Positions 1 through 6,894 of a stretch of 11,653 nt of DNA are shown one piece after another; position 1 is the first letter of the stretch, and each line of letters begins with the position of its first letter. The notes beneath the pieces were generated by a model. It was not told where the DNA came from. It ran no database searches and worked only from the letters and a program-made list of their open reading frames with translations. The position numbers and the translations under genes were made by a program. Origin of the DNA: Deltaproteobacteria bacterium (GTDB lineage: Bacteria > Desulfobacterota > DSM-4660 > Desulfatiglandales > Desulfatiglandaceae); assembly GCA_003646995.1 (NCBI GenBank), contig QMLZ01000075.1:1-11653 (forward strand). Direction: 5' to 3'.

Positions 1-393
1 AGAAGGGCCAACCCAGGGTATCTTGCGCTCCATCAAATAATCCTACACAGACAGACCGCATGCAGTGCCAACTCCTGCTGCCCAGGCAACAATACCAACA
101 CTCTCTTGCAGCTCCTTTACCCCCGCCTTGGTTTTGGCAGGATTATAGGCATCATCAAACATATGATATACGATCTTCCTGCCATGAATACCGCCTTCAT
201 CATTTATCATCTTAAAAAGCACCCCAGTCCCCCTTGCCACAGCCCCCCAGGGTGCAGCAGGACCTGTCTGAGGGCCCCACTGGCCAATGTGTATTTCAGT
301 GTCTGTCACGCCTTCTTCAGCCATTGCAGCAAATGGAAGGCAAAGCACCAAAGCCAAAATTGAAACAAAAACAAAAATGGTTTTCTTTTTCAT
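1..393 (-). CDS. Branched-chain amino acid type ABC transporter substrate-binding protein; partial, interrupted by in-frame TAG
   Basis: Periplasmic ligand-binding subunit of a HAAT-family ABC importer. The N-terminus is a clear Sec signal peptide: KKK, then a hydrophobic core (about residues 5-20), then cleavage after AMA (23-25). The mature start (GVTDTEIHIGQWGPQTGPAA, about 28-46) is the usual first strand and loop of LivK-like proteins. INDEGGIHGRKI (about 63-74) and the DDAYNPAKTKAGVKEL stretch also fit the family. The start has an AAGGAG Shine-Dalgarno 7 bases upstream. Reading stops at TAG (43-45) after residue 116, but the same frame continues to the edge as DYLMERKIPWVGPS, which is what an intact homologue would carry there. 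Intact family members are roughly 370-420 residues, so this is a nonsense mutation or a sequence error. It is last in view of the tetR-livM-livH cluster. The ligand cannot be told; such clusters may import amino acids, aromatics or amides. Confidence 0.85.
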
Positions 394-446
394 ACCCCCA
401 CTCCTTTCATCAATTTTTTTATTCAGTTCTGTTACACCAAACAGAA

Positions 447-1322
447 TTACACCTTTTTTACGTAATGGCGTGCAAACAGGCCACTTGGTTTAAAGCACAG
501 GACCAGGACGATAATCATAAATGCCACAACAGACTTGAACTCTATGGAAACGTAACCGCCAAAAAGGTTTTCTATTATTCCAATTATATAGGCACCGAAC
601 ACAGAGCCAGGGAGAGAAGTCATTCCCCCCATCACAGCCGCTGCAAACCCCTTTAACATGGGGTCCCACATCATATATGGCTGCATGGTAACAGGGGCTA
701 TTAGGAGACCTGCCACGCATCCCACCAGGGATGATATCCCCCATGTAATCATGAGGATTCTGTTTGTTTTTATCCCCATTAACCTGGCTGCTGTGTAATT
801 TTGCTGGGTAGCCTTCATAGCTACTCCTAACTTGGAATACCTGAGGAAAAGAAACAGGATCACCATTACTGTAAGGGCCACTACAAAGGTCAACACTTCC
901 AGCGCACTTACAAATACTTCTCCAATCATAACACTATCATAGGGTGAAACGGGAAAAGGCATGGTCTTTGGGTCAGCACCGAATTTCCAGGATACGAACC
1001 CTAAGAGGATCATTTCAAGGCCAATGGTGATTATTATCATCCCCAGCACATTTGGCTCTTTTGCCCTCCTCAAGACAGCGAATTCCAGAAAGCATCCCAG
1101 AAATACTGCAAATGCAAGGGCTCCAGGAAAAGCAATGTAATAGGGAATGTGGTAATATTCCAGGCCCATATAAGTCAAAAAAACAGATAGCAAGGCCATC
1201 TCACCCTGGGCAAAATTGACCACTTCAGAGGTCTTGTAAATAATTACCATGGCGAGCCCCATGAGGGCATACGAACTCCCAACGGCAATCCCACTGGCAA
1301 TCATTTGAAGGAAATCAATCAT
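447..1322 (-). CDS. livH: Branched-chain amino acid type ABC transporter permease, LivH family
   Basis: One of the two inner-membrane permeases of a Liv/HAAT-type ABC importer; it pairs with LivM and takes substrate from the periplasmic binding protein. At 291 residues it has the normal LivH length and is hydrophobic throughout, with about eight membrane segments. LivH hallmarks are NFAQGEM at 36-42, the ATPase-contacting loop GVAMKATQQNYTAARLMGI at 166-184, and GFAAAVMGGMTSLPGSVFGA at 225-244. It ends with the typical FKPSGLF (277-283). The start is supported by AGGA 7 bases upstream of the ATG. It lies 73 bases after livM and 53 bases before the binding-protein gene, so all three are probably cotranscribed. 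No defects are visible. The family is secure; the substrate is unknown. Confidence 0.93.
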   Translation of the reverse strand: MIDFLQMIASGIAVGSSYALMGLAMVIIYKTSEVVNFAQGEMALLSVFLTYMGLEYYHIPYYIAFPGALAFAVFLGCFLEFAVLRRAKEPNVLGMIIITIGLEMILLGFVSWKFGADPKTMPFPVSPYDSVMIGEVFVSALEVLTFVVALTVMVILFLFLRYSKLGVAMKATQQNYTAARLMGIKTNRILMITWGISSLVGCVAGLLIAPVTMQPYMMWDPMLKGFAAAVMGGMTSLPGSVFGAYIIGIIENLFGGYVSIEFKSVVAFMIIVLVLCFKPSGLFARHYVKKV

Positions 1323-1395
1323 CAGGCAATCCTTTTTAGAGAATTATGGTGGTCAAAAATGGGAAGCCAGGATCCAAATAACTCCATGGGCCAAA

Positions 1396-2445
1396 TTAAA
1401 AGGGCCATGTCTTCCAATAAATTTTTGTCCTGATCCAGAACCCATAAATACCCAGTGGTTCAAACAACATGATCATTACCATTATCAGACCGTAAATAAT
1501 GAACTGTATATTTGAAACCCCGGTAATGGAAAAATAACTCTTTGACAGCGCCTCCAGCCATTCACCAAGGTATGGAATACTGAGTATATTCCTGAGCTCC
1601 AGATCAAGCCAGCTTAGCAAGCAGGCCCCTGCTATGGATCCTAGTATGGATCCAAGGCCTCCCACCACCACCATTGCAAGAAATATGATTGACATGAGTA
1701 GGCTGAACATCTCAGGTTCAATAAAGCGAAGGACAAATGCGTAAAGTCCACCAGCAATACCTGTATAAAAGGCACTTACCGCAAATGCCAGTGTCTTATA
1801 GTAAAGCAGATTCACCCCCATGGTCTCTGCAGCAATATCCGCATCCCTGATGGCAATAAATGCACGCCCCACCTTGGTCTTTACGATATTTCTAGCAGTA
1901 ATGGTTAAAAGGACGGTAATGGTGATAAGCAGAAAATAAAAATCCCTATCTGTGGTTAGGTGCCATGGTCCAATGGTGAGCTCTGGGGTATGAAGCCCTT
2001 GCCTCCCCCCAAACAGGGAGATGCGCCCAATTACTTGAGTAATGGTAAGGCCAAAACCCAGCGTTGCAATGGATAAATATGGCCCCTCGAGCCTGAGTGC
2101 AGGCAATCCCAAAAGAAAGCCAAAAAGGGCAGCCACAAGTGACGCCAGAGGCAGAGCCACTAAGAAAGGAAGGTGAACCTTTGCCATCAAGATTACAGTA
2201 CCGTAAGCCCCTATGGCAAAGAATCCTGCATGCCCCAGAGAAATCTGTCCGGTGTACCCCACTAACAAATTCAGTCCTATGGCCACAATGATATTAATGG
2301 CCATATAATTGGCCATGTAAACATAGTAATTTTTCACCACAAAGGGATATACCCCCAGGGCAACAATCAAAACGGAGAACCAGAATACAACTACTCCTGA
2401 ACTGAAGAGCTGAACGTCCTCGTAATAATTTCGCTTCATATCCAT
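1396..2445 (-). CDS. livM: Branched-chain amino acid type ABC transporter permease, LivM family
   Basis: Second inner-membrane permease of the Liv-type importer, expected to form a heterodimer with the LivH product. It has 349 residues, normal for LivM. Signature regions in order: GYTGQISLGHAGFFAIGAY (63-81), LPALRLEGPYLSIATLGFG (114-132), the cytoplasmic coupling loop GRAFIAIRDADIAAETMGVN (193-212), VVVGGLGSILGSIAGA (259-274) and LFEPLGIYG (327-335). The ATG used has GGGGA about 6 bases upstream; a second in-frame ATG two codons later is the only nearby alternative. It starts 33 bases after the TetR stop, which suggests cotranscription with the regulator. In this cluster livM precedes livH and the binding-protein gene comes last, unlike the E. 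coli livK-H-M-G-F order. No ATPase gene (livG/livF) lies within the window. Confidence 0.93.
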   Translation of the reverse strand: MDMKRNYYEDVQLFSSGVVVFWFSVLIVALGVYPFVVKNYYVYMANYMAINIIVAIGLNLLVGYTGQISLGHAGFFAIGAYGTVILMAKVHLPFLVALPLASLVAALFGFLLGLPALRLEGPYLSIATLGFGLTITQVIGRISLFGGRQGLHTPELTIGPWHLTTDRDFYFLLITITVLLTITARNIVKTKVGRAFIAIRDADIAAETMGVNLLYYKTLAFAVSAFYTGIAGGLYAFVLRFIEPEMFSLLMSIIFLAMVVVGGLGSILGSIAGACLLSWLDLELRNILSIPYLGEWLEALSKSYFSITGVSNIQFIIYGLIMVMIMLFEPLGIYGFWIRTKIYWKTWPF

Positions 2446-2478
2446 GGTCAGGTTCCCCAGTAGGTCATGTTATCTTTT

Positions 2479-3135
2479 CTAATTGGTCCTCTTGCCCGCA
2501 TCCTGGTGCCTTTTGACCCCCCTCTTCAAAATCTCAAAAGCAATCTGTAATGTGGGTTTCAAATAGTTCTTTTTTGAATCAAAAATCCTTTTTCCCTCTT
2601 CCCACAGGATCAACCCACCGAACAGGCTCCAAGCAATATCAGCAAGGGCTATGGCATTTTCTTGCACAAACTGCCCTTCCTGCATGCCGTCCTGAAAAAT
2701 CCTGGCTATGGTCCTCAGGGCCCTGGCCGAGTCAGCTTTTATCTCTTCCAAAAGCTGAGGGGATAAATTCTTAAGCGCTTCGCTCGACTGAAATTGAAGC
2801 ACATTGATCAGTATGAGAGGATCAAATTCATAGACCTGGTACATGGCCTCTGCCAGTGCAGGTATTTTTTCTTCAGGACTGAGCTCTTTCCTTGCATAGA
2901 CTTCTTCTATTTTTTTCGTGAGCACTTCGAGCATCTTTAGGTTGAGGGAAGCGTAAAGCTCGTCCTTATTCTTGAAATACAGGTAAAGGGTGGCTGGGCT
3001 CAGTTCCGCCTCTTCTGCAATACTTTCAATAGTGGCGCAGCTAAACCCTTTTGCAGAAAACACCTTTTTTGCAGCATCAAGGATCTGCTGGCGCCGCATT
3101 CGTTTTTCGCGTTCCCTTCTCTCCGCGATTCCCAT
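2479..3135 (-). CDS. TetR/AcrR-family transcriptional regulator
   Basis: One-component DNA-binding repressor of the TetR family, 218 residues. The basic N-terminus (ERREREKRMRRQQILDAAKKVF, residues 5-26) leads into a classic TetR helix-turn-helix, about 34-57 (TIESIAEEAELSPATLYLYF). The C-terminal part (about 65-205) is a helical ligand-binding domain that cannot be assigned to a ligand by eye; it contains EFDPLILINVLQFQSSEA and DIAWSLFGGLILWEEGK. An AAGGG Shine-Dalgarno lies 5 bases before the ATG. The gene ends in TAG and is followed 33 bases later by livM on the same strand, so it is probably the first gene of the transporter operon and its local regulator. A promoter and palindromes upstream (3207-3282) fit autoregulation. 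Regulators of this class next to Liv-type importers often sense acyl-CoA or aromatic compounds; that is only an analogy here. Confidence 0.92.
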   Translation of the reverse strand: MGIAERREREKRMRRQQILDAAKKVFSAKGFSCATIESIAEEAELSPATLYLYFKNKDELYASLNLKMLEVLTKKIEEVYARKELSPEEKIPALAEAMYQVYEFDPLILINVLQFQSSEALKNLSPQLLEEIKADSARALRTIARIFQDGMQEGQFVQENAIALADIAWSLFGGLILWEEGKRIFDSKKNYLKPTLQIAFEILKRGVKRHQDAGKRTN

Positions 3136-3170
3136 AAAATCCCTTTACAGCAAAATAGGTAAGGAACCAC

Positions 3171-3192
3171 TTAGCTTTTTAGAAAAAGCTAA
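3171..3192. repeat. Perfect 10-bp inverted repeat in the TetR leader
   Basis: TTAGCTTTTT and AAAAAGCTAA are perfect inverted copies separated by only AG. The repeat lies 36 bases upstream of the TetR start codon, between the operator-like palindromes and the ribosome-binding site. In RNA the two-base gap forces a slightly shorter hairpin. It could be a second protein-binding site or a leader hairpin; the sequence alone does not decide. Confidence 0.5.
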
Positions 3193-3206
3193 AGACCTGA
3201 TTGATA

Positions 3207-3241
3207 TGAATATTATTCAGTTAATAAATGATATTCAGTAA
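3207..3241. promoter_or_regulatory. Candidate operator for the adjacent TetR regulator
   Basis: Contains the perfect 13-bp palindrome TGAATA-T-TATTCA (3207-3219). A second imperfect site, TGATATTCA (3229-3237), follows. The octamer TATTCAGT is directly repeated at 3214-3221 and 3232-3239. The sites lie just downstream of the predicted TetR -10 element and upstream of its start codon, where a repressor would block transcription. TGAA/TTCA-type palindromes resemble sites of TetR-family fatty-acid regulators (FadR type); this resemblance is from memory and only suggestive. Confidence 0.45.
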
Positions 3242-3252
3242 ATTGTTATGCA

Positions 3253-3282
3253 TTTATAAATTAAATTTTATTGGAATGTCAA
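3253..3282 (-). promoter_or_regulatory. Predicted sigma70-type promoter for the tetR-livMH operon
   Basis: On the minus strand TTGACA (3277-3282, consensus -35) is followed after 18 bases by TATAAA (3253-3258, five of six bases of the -10 consensus). The surroundings are very AT-rich. The predicted transcript would start near 3246, giving a leader of about 110 bases that carries the palindromes at 3207-3241 and 3171-3192. Confidence 0.5.
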
Positions 3283-3493
3283 TTTTTTTCTATTTTTTTC
3301 CGAAATCAGACAACATACTAATATACTTTACCCAATCAAGGAATGCGGCCGGGTGTAAAACTCAGGCCCACGGGATTTTTGCTACACACAAGCCCAGGCC
3401 TTCACACTAAATCCAAATCATTTGCTGTTTTCTAATAATCTCCTCCCATATTTGGCGGGTATAACCCTAATGAGCCATTTTTAAAGGAGGGAA

Positions 3494-4108
3494 ATGCCTA
3501 TCTCTTTATAGTGGATTTTCATGAACGCTCGCTCCCGCCGCTCACCCGCAGGCATATTAAACTGCCCTGGCTGCCCTCACTGCGTATTTTGTCTCCTTCG
3601 CTATCCCTGCCTTCAGCAAATAATGCCATATGGCACAATTCTAGGCCCAGGCGTGGCGGACATGGCCCGTGATACCTGGTTCTATCTAAAGAACAATCTG
3701 GATAGGGCGATTGTTCATTTACTGGTATCCTTCCTGTTACTTGGGATCCTGCTTTACTTCTTCTTCCTTGATAAGCGTGGAAGGCTTTTTGTACATCGTG
3801 ATAGCAAGGTGATAGGCTCTATATCTTTTGTCACCAAGCCAATATGCGCTACGATCCTCCTGTCGCTTTTCAGCATCATTTTTATTTATAAGGGGCGGCC
3901 GCTTGTGATGGGACAATTGGCGATGATAATCGCCATGCTTCCCATGTTGCTTATATTGCGGGGAATGGTGAACAGGAGATTTATGCCTTATATATACCTC
4001 ATAGGCCTGCTGTTTGTGCTCATTTTTATTGTAAAAAACACCAGTGAAAAGTTCGGTGTCGTGAACCGGATGGTCTTCGTGGCGGTGGATGCCATCTTGC
4101 TTCACTAA
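3494..4108 (+). pseudogene. MscS-type mechanosensitive channel, N-terminal and membrane fragment (degraded)
   Basis: First part of a broken small-conductance mechanosensitive channel family gene. A strong AAAGGAGG (3483-3490) sits just before ATG 3494, but that frame meets TAG at codon 6 (3509-3511). The same frame reopens at ATG 3521 and runs to TAA 4106-4108. From about 3662 (MARDTWFYLKNN) the product looks like the membrane part of long MscS homologues: several hydrophobic segments with short charged loops such as FLDKRGR and MVNRR. Upstream of that the translation is Cys/Pro/Arg-rich and unconvincing. In another frame, 3561-3620 encodes a hydrophobic stretch ending IPAFSK that resembles a signal peptide, so a shift near 3560 is plausible. 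The long periplasmic domain expected between signal peptide and membrane part is missing. The hydrophobic reading continues past the stop in a third frame (about 4099-4176), then joins the next fragment. Confidence 0.65.
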
Positions 4109-4895
4109 TTCTAGCCATCATAACGAATTTTTATGGGAGCGTAAGGCTATCGTTCCGCCTGACGGTGGGGGATATTTCAAGTTTGTTCTCTTATTGTTGA
4201 TGTATTCGATCGCACAGCTTTTCATCGGGCTGACCACACTGTTTATACGTCGGCGCTCGGTTGAAGCCTCACACATTATTCAAACCTATGCGGCCCAAAT
4301 ACAGGATAACATAAACCGGTTTATTTGGGTCGTGGCATTTGGTCTGTGGGTGTACTTGAGTGCCAAGATTTACGGTATAGCAGGAACTGCTGGCAAGTGG
4401 ATGGCAGGGATAATGGGCCATCAATGGCAATTTGGATCCATAGCAATATCACTCCAGTCTATTTTTAACTTTTTCCTGATCTTAGTGATAACATGGTTAT
4501 TCGGGCGGGCGGTCAATATCCTTTTAAACTTAGAGGTCTTTCCGCGGATCAAGCTGCCAAGGGGTGTTCCCACTACCATATCCACGGTGATTCGTTACAC
4601 AATTTTCGGTTTTGGGTTGCTTCTAGCACTTTCTTCCCTTGGGCTGGACATCTCACAGTTAGGTATCATGGCTGGCGCACTGGGAATTGGTCTTGGCTTT
4701 GGGCTGCGCAATATTATTGCCAACTTTATTTCAGGGATTATCATGGTCTTTGAGCGCCCTGTTCAGATTGGAGATGTCATAGAGATAGATAATACATTCG
4801 GTAAGATACAAAAGATTGGCGTGCGCTCAAGCTCTGTGGAAACATTTGACGGTTCGGAGGTGATCGTTCCCAATGTGAGGCTATTTTTTATTTGA
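4089..4895 (+). pseudogene. MscS-type mechanosensitive channel, pore-domain fragment, truncated (degraded)
   Basis: Second part of the same broken gene. From about 4179 the frame gives membrane segments and then the unmistakable MscS pore region. The Gly/Ala-rich pore helix LGIMAGALGIGLGFGLRNII (residues 191-210 of this open frame) is followed by ANFISGIIMVFERPVQIGDV, leading into the cytoplasmic beta domain (IGVRSSSVETFDGSEVIVPN, to residue 262). It then breaks off as VRLFFI and a TGA, losing the rest of the beta domain and the alpha/beta C-terminal domain, usually about 80-100 residues. The first 29 residues of the open frame are not family-like; the genuine upstream sequence lies in another frame (4099-4176, reading ASLILAIITNFYGSVRLSF). 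A channel lacking the cytoplasmic vestibule is unlikely to work normally. In intact form the protein would act as an osmotic-downshock safety valve in the inner membrane. Confidence 0.75.
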
Positions 4896-4920
4896 CACTT
4901 GGTTTGGGGAGAGAAATATT
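4892..4920 (+). promoter_or_regulatory. Possible promoter for the FAD-dependent oxidoreductase gene
   Basis: TTGACA (4892-4897) is followed after 17 bases by AATATT (4915-4920), four of six bases of the -10 consensus. It overlaps the stop of the MscS remnant. A second candidate nearby is an extended -10, TGGTATATA (4963-4971), without a good -35. Either would serve the gene starting at 5032. Prediction by eye only. Confidence 0.3.
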
Positions 4921-5031
4921 GGCAAAGAATTTGCTTAAATTACTATGGAATTCCAATGTTGGTGGTATATAGGATCTGGGGCATAGTGTTCTGAGAAATG
5001 GCCAAACCATGGTGGATAGGAGATAGAAATA

Positions 5032-6378
5032 ATGGGTTACAATGTAATTATTGTTGGGGCGGGCCCTGCCGGGATATTTGCCGCACTGACCCTTGTGCAG
5101 AAAGGAGTTGATAAAGTCCTGATACTGGACAAGGGGAAGGATATAGAACACAGGAACAGGTCGAGGTCTTCGGATGTGCTTTGCGGTTGGGGAGGTGCAG
5201 GAGCATACAGCGACGGTAAACTCACCCTTTCTCCCGAGGTCGGGGGCAATCTGGGGGATTACATAGGGGGAGAGGAACTGTCAAGATTACTTGCAGAAGC
5301 TGACGAGATCTTTGTGAGGCATGGTGCGCCGGGGACTCTCTATGGTGATGTTTCTCCAAAAGTTGAAGAACTGGCGGACAGGGCTCGAATGGCAGACCTT
5401 CGATTGATCCCGATGCGGATAAGGCACATAGGTACAGAAAATTGTGGCGCGGTCCTAAGGCGCCTGAAAGATTCCCTCCAGGGTGCCGTGGAGATAAGAA
5501 CCGAGTGTGAGGTTACCGAGCTTATTGCCGAAGGCAACTCGATAGAGGGGGTAAAGCTGGGTGACGGGCAGGTCATCGAAGGCCGTTATGTCATCGTTGC
5601 CCCTGGGCGCTCCGGAGCACGCTGGATGAAGTCGCAGGCTGACGTGCTCGGTCTTAGGACCAGTGCCAGCCCCGTTGATATCGGTGTCAGAGTCGAGCTG
5701 CCCGCAGTTATTCTCAAAGAAATTACGGACGTAACTTATGAGTCCAAATTGATCTACTATTCGAAAACATTTGATGACAAGGTTCGAACCTTTTGCATGA
5801 ATCCTTTTGGAGAGGTGGTGCTCGAGAAAAATGATGACATGATAACCGTGAACGGTCACAGTTATGCCGGGCGAAAGACAGACAATACAAATTTTGCCGT
5901 TCTTGTTAGCAGTGCCTTTACCGAACCGTTTGATGACCCCATTGCATATGGCCGGTACATTGCACGCCTTGCCAACCTCTTAGGAAAAGGCGTCATAGTC
6001 CAGCGGCTCGGGGATTTGCTGTCAGGTCGGAGGAGCACGCGTGAGCGCATCTCTAAGTGCCTCACGCAGCCCACGCTCAAGAGCGCAGCTCCAGGGGACT
6101 TGAGTTTTGTTTTCCCTTACAGGCTCCTGACGGGCATTACCGAGATGTTAAGGGCGTTAGACAAGCTGGCTTCGGGGGTTTACTCCCGTCATACATTGCT
6201 TTATGGGGTGGAAGTGAAATTTTATTCCAATACAATTTCTGTAACAAGTGAACTGGAGACCACTATAAAGAATCTCTTTGTCATTGGAGACGGGGCTGGC
6301 ATTACCCGCGGGCTTCTGCAGGCCTCTGCCAGCGGTATATGGGCGGCAAAGGTGGTTGCAGGCCGCGAAAGCAGCTGA
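5032..6378 (+). CDS. FAD-dependent oxidoreductase/dehydrogenase (COG2509-like)
   Basis: Soluble flavoprotein of the uncharacterised FAD-dependent dehydrogenase group (COG2509); physiological substrate unknown. It has 448 residues, near the usual family length of roughly 460-530. The N-terminus is a Rossmann FAD-binding fold: MGYNVIIVGAGPAG with GAGPAG at 9-14, closing with the acidic residue in LILDKGK (30-36). Next comes the family-typical CGWGGAGAYSDGKLTLSPEVGG (51-72). YVIVAPGRSG (186-194) is the second dinucleotide-contact motif, and LFVIGDGAGITRGLLQASASG (415-434) is the C-terminal FAD motif with the conserved GD. No transmembrane segment is visible. The start is supported by AGGAG 9 bases upstream of the ATG. 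It stands alone on the plus strand between the MscS remnant and a convergent mogA, with 6 bases between the two stop codons. No frame defects are seen. Confidence 0.9.
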   Translation: MGYNVIIVGAGPAGIFAALTLVQKGVDKVLILDKGKDIEHRNRSRSSDVLCGWGGAGAYSDGKLTLSPEVGGNLGDYIGGEELSRLLAEADEIFVRHGAPGTLYGDVSPKVEELADRARMADLRLIPMRIRHIGTENCGAVLRRLKDSLQGAVEIRTECEVTELIAEGNSIEGVKLGDGQVIEGRYVIVAPGRSGARWMKSQADVLGLRTSASPVDIGVRVELPAVILKEITDVTYESKLIYYSKTFDDKVRTFCMNPFGEVVLEKNDDMITVNGHSYAGRKTDNTNFAVLVSSAFTEPFDDPIAYGRYIARLANLLGKGVIVQRLGDLLSGRRSTRERISKCLTQPTLKSAAPGDLSFVFPYRLLTGITEMLRALDKLASGVYSRHTLLYGVEVKFYSNTISVTSELETTIKNLFVIGDGAGITRGLLQASASGIWAAKVVAGRESS

Positions 6379-6384
6379 TCCACA

Positions 6385-6894
6385 CTATACTGCACACTCT
6401 GTTGTATCACCTGAGAGTTTTGAGAGTGCATGCTCTAGTGCCGGTATAACAACTGATAAATTCTCTACTGCAGCCCGGGGACTGCCAGGCACGTTGATTA
6501 TGAGGCTTTGCTTCCTTACACCTGCCACTGCACGTGAAATCATGGCATAGGGCGTCTTTTTTAGGCTTTCCGCCCGCATGGCCTCGGCCATACCAGGCAC
6601 TTCATAATCTATAACAGATAGAGTGGCCTGTGGAGTCACATCTCTAGGGGTGAGGCCCGTTCCCCCTGTAGTTACGATCAGGGGAATGCGGTCCTCATCG
6701 ACCCAGCTTGTAAGGATGCGGCTAACTGCCTCCTGTTCGTCTGCAACAATGTCTCTTGCCACCACATTAAAACCGCTTTTGGTGAGCAGTTCCACAACAG
6801 CATCCCCGCTGCGGTCTTCCCTTTGCCCTAAGGCCCCTTTATCACTAACAGTTAGTACTGCAGCGCGAAAAAGGTGTTTCCTCTCAAGCTGCAT
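6385..6894 (-). CDS. mogA: Molybdopterin adenylyltransferase, MogA/MoaB family
   Basis: Adenylylates molybdopterin before molybdate insertion in molybdenum cofactor synthesis; a cytoplasmic enzyme, usually trimeric. It has 169 residues, normal for MogA/MoaB. Visible family features are AAVLTVSDKGALGQREDRSG (11-30), VADEQE (50-55, with the acidic residue used in catalysis in E. coli MogA), TTGGTGLTPRDVTPQAT (75-91, conserved Asp at 85), PGMAEAMRAES (100-110) and INVPGSPRAAVENL (133-146). The PGMAEAMR form favours MogA over MoaB. The ATG directly abuts the TAG of the upstream EF-G-like gene, so translation is likely coupled; no strong separate Shine-Dalgarno is seen beyond the purine-rich AAGAAGAAAA at the end of that gene. 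Its presence implies the host makes molybdo- or tungsto-enzymes. No other cofactor genes lie in the window. Confidence 0.9.
   Translation of the reverse strand: MQLERKHLFRAAVLTVSDKGALGQREDRSGDAVVELLTKSGFNVVARDIVADEQEAVSRILTSWVDEDRIPLIVTTGGTGLTPRDVTPQATLSVIDYEVPGMAEAMRAESLKKTPYAMISRAVAGVRKQSLIINVPGSPRAAVENLSVVIPALEHALSKLSGDTTECAV

Noticed and set aside
43..45. TAG in the binding-protein gene (and at 3509-3511) as a pyrrolysine or other recoded codon
   Set aside because: TAG is the normal stop of four intact genes here (TetR, EF-G-like, mogA, xerC), with products ending at the expected family length. The EF-G-like TAG abuts the next start codon. The binding-protein family is not known for pyrrolysine.
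4085..4200. Programmed ribosomal frameshifting in the MscS gene
   Set aside because: Two separate frame changes close together, an early stop and a truncated C-terminus fit decay or sequence errors. No slippery heptamer followed by a clear structure was seen.
5455..5859. 134-codon minus-strand open frame opposite the FAD-dependent oxidoreductase
   Set aside because: Shadow of a convincing FAD-binding protein on the plus strand; no independent start signal or motif.
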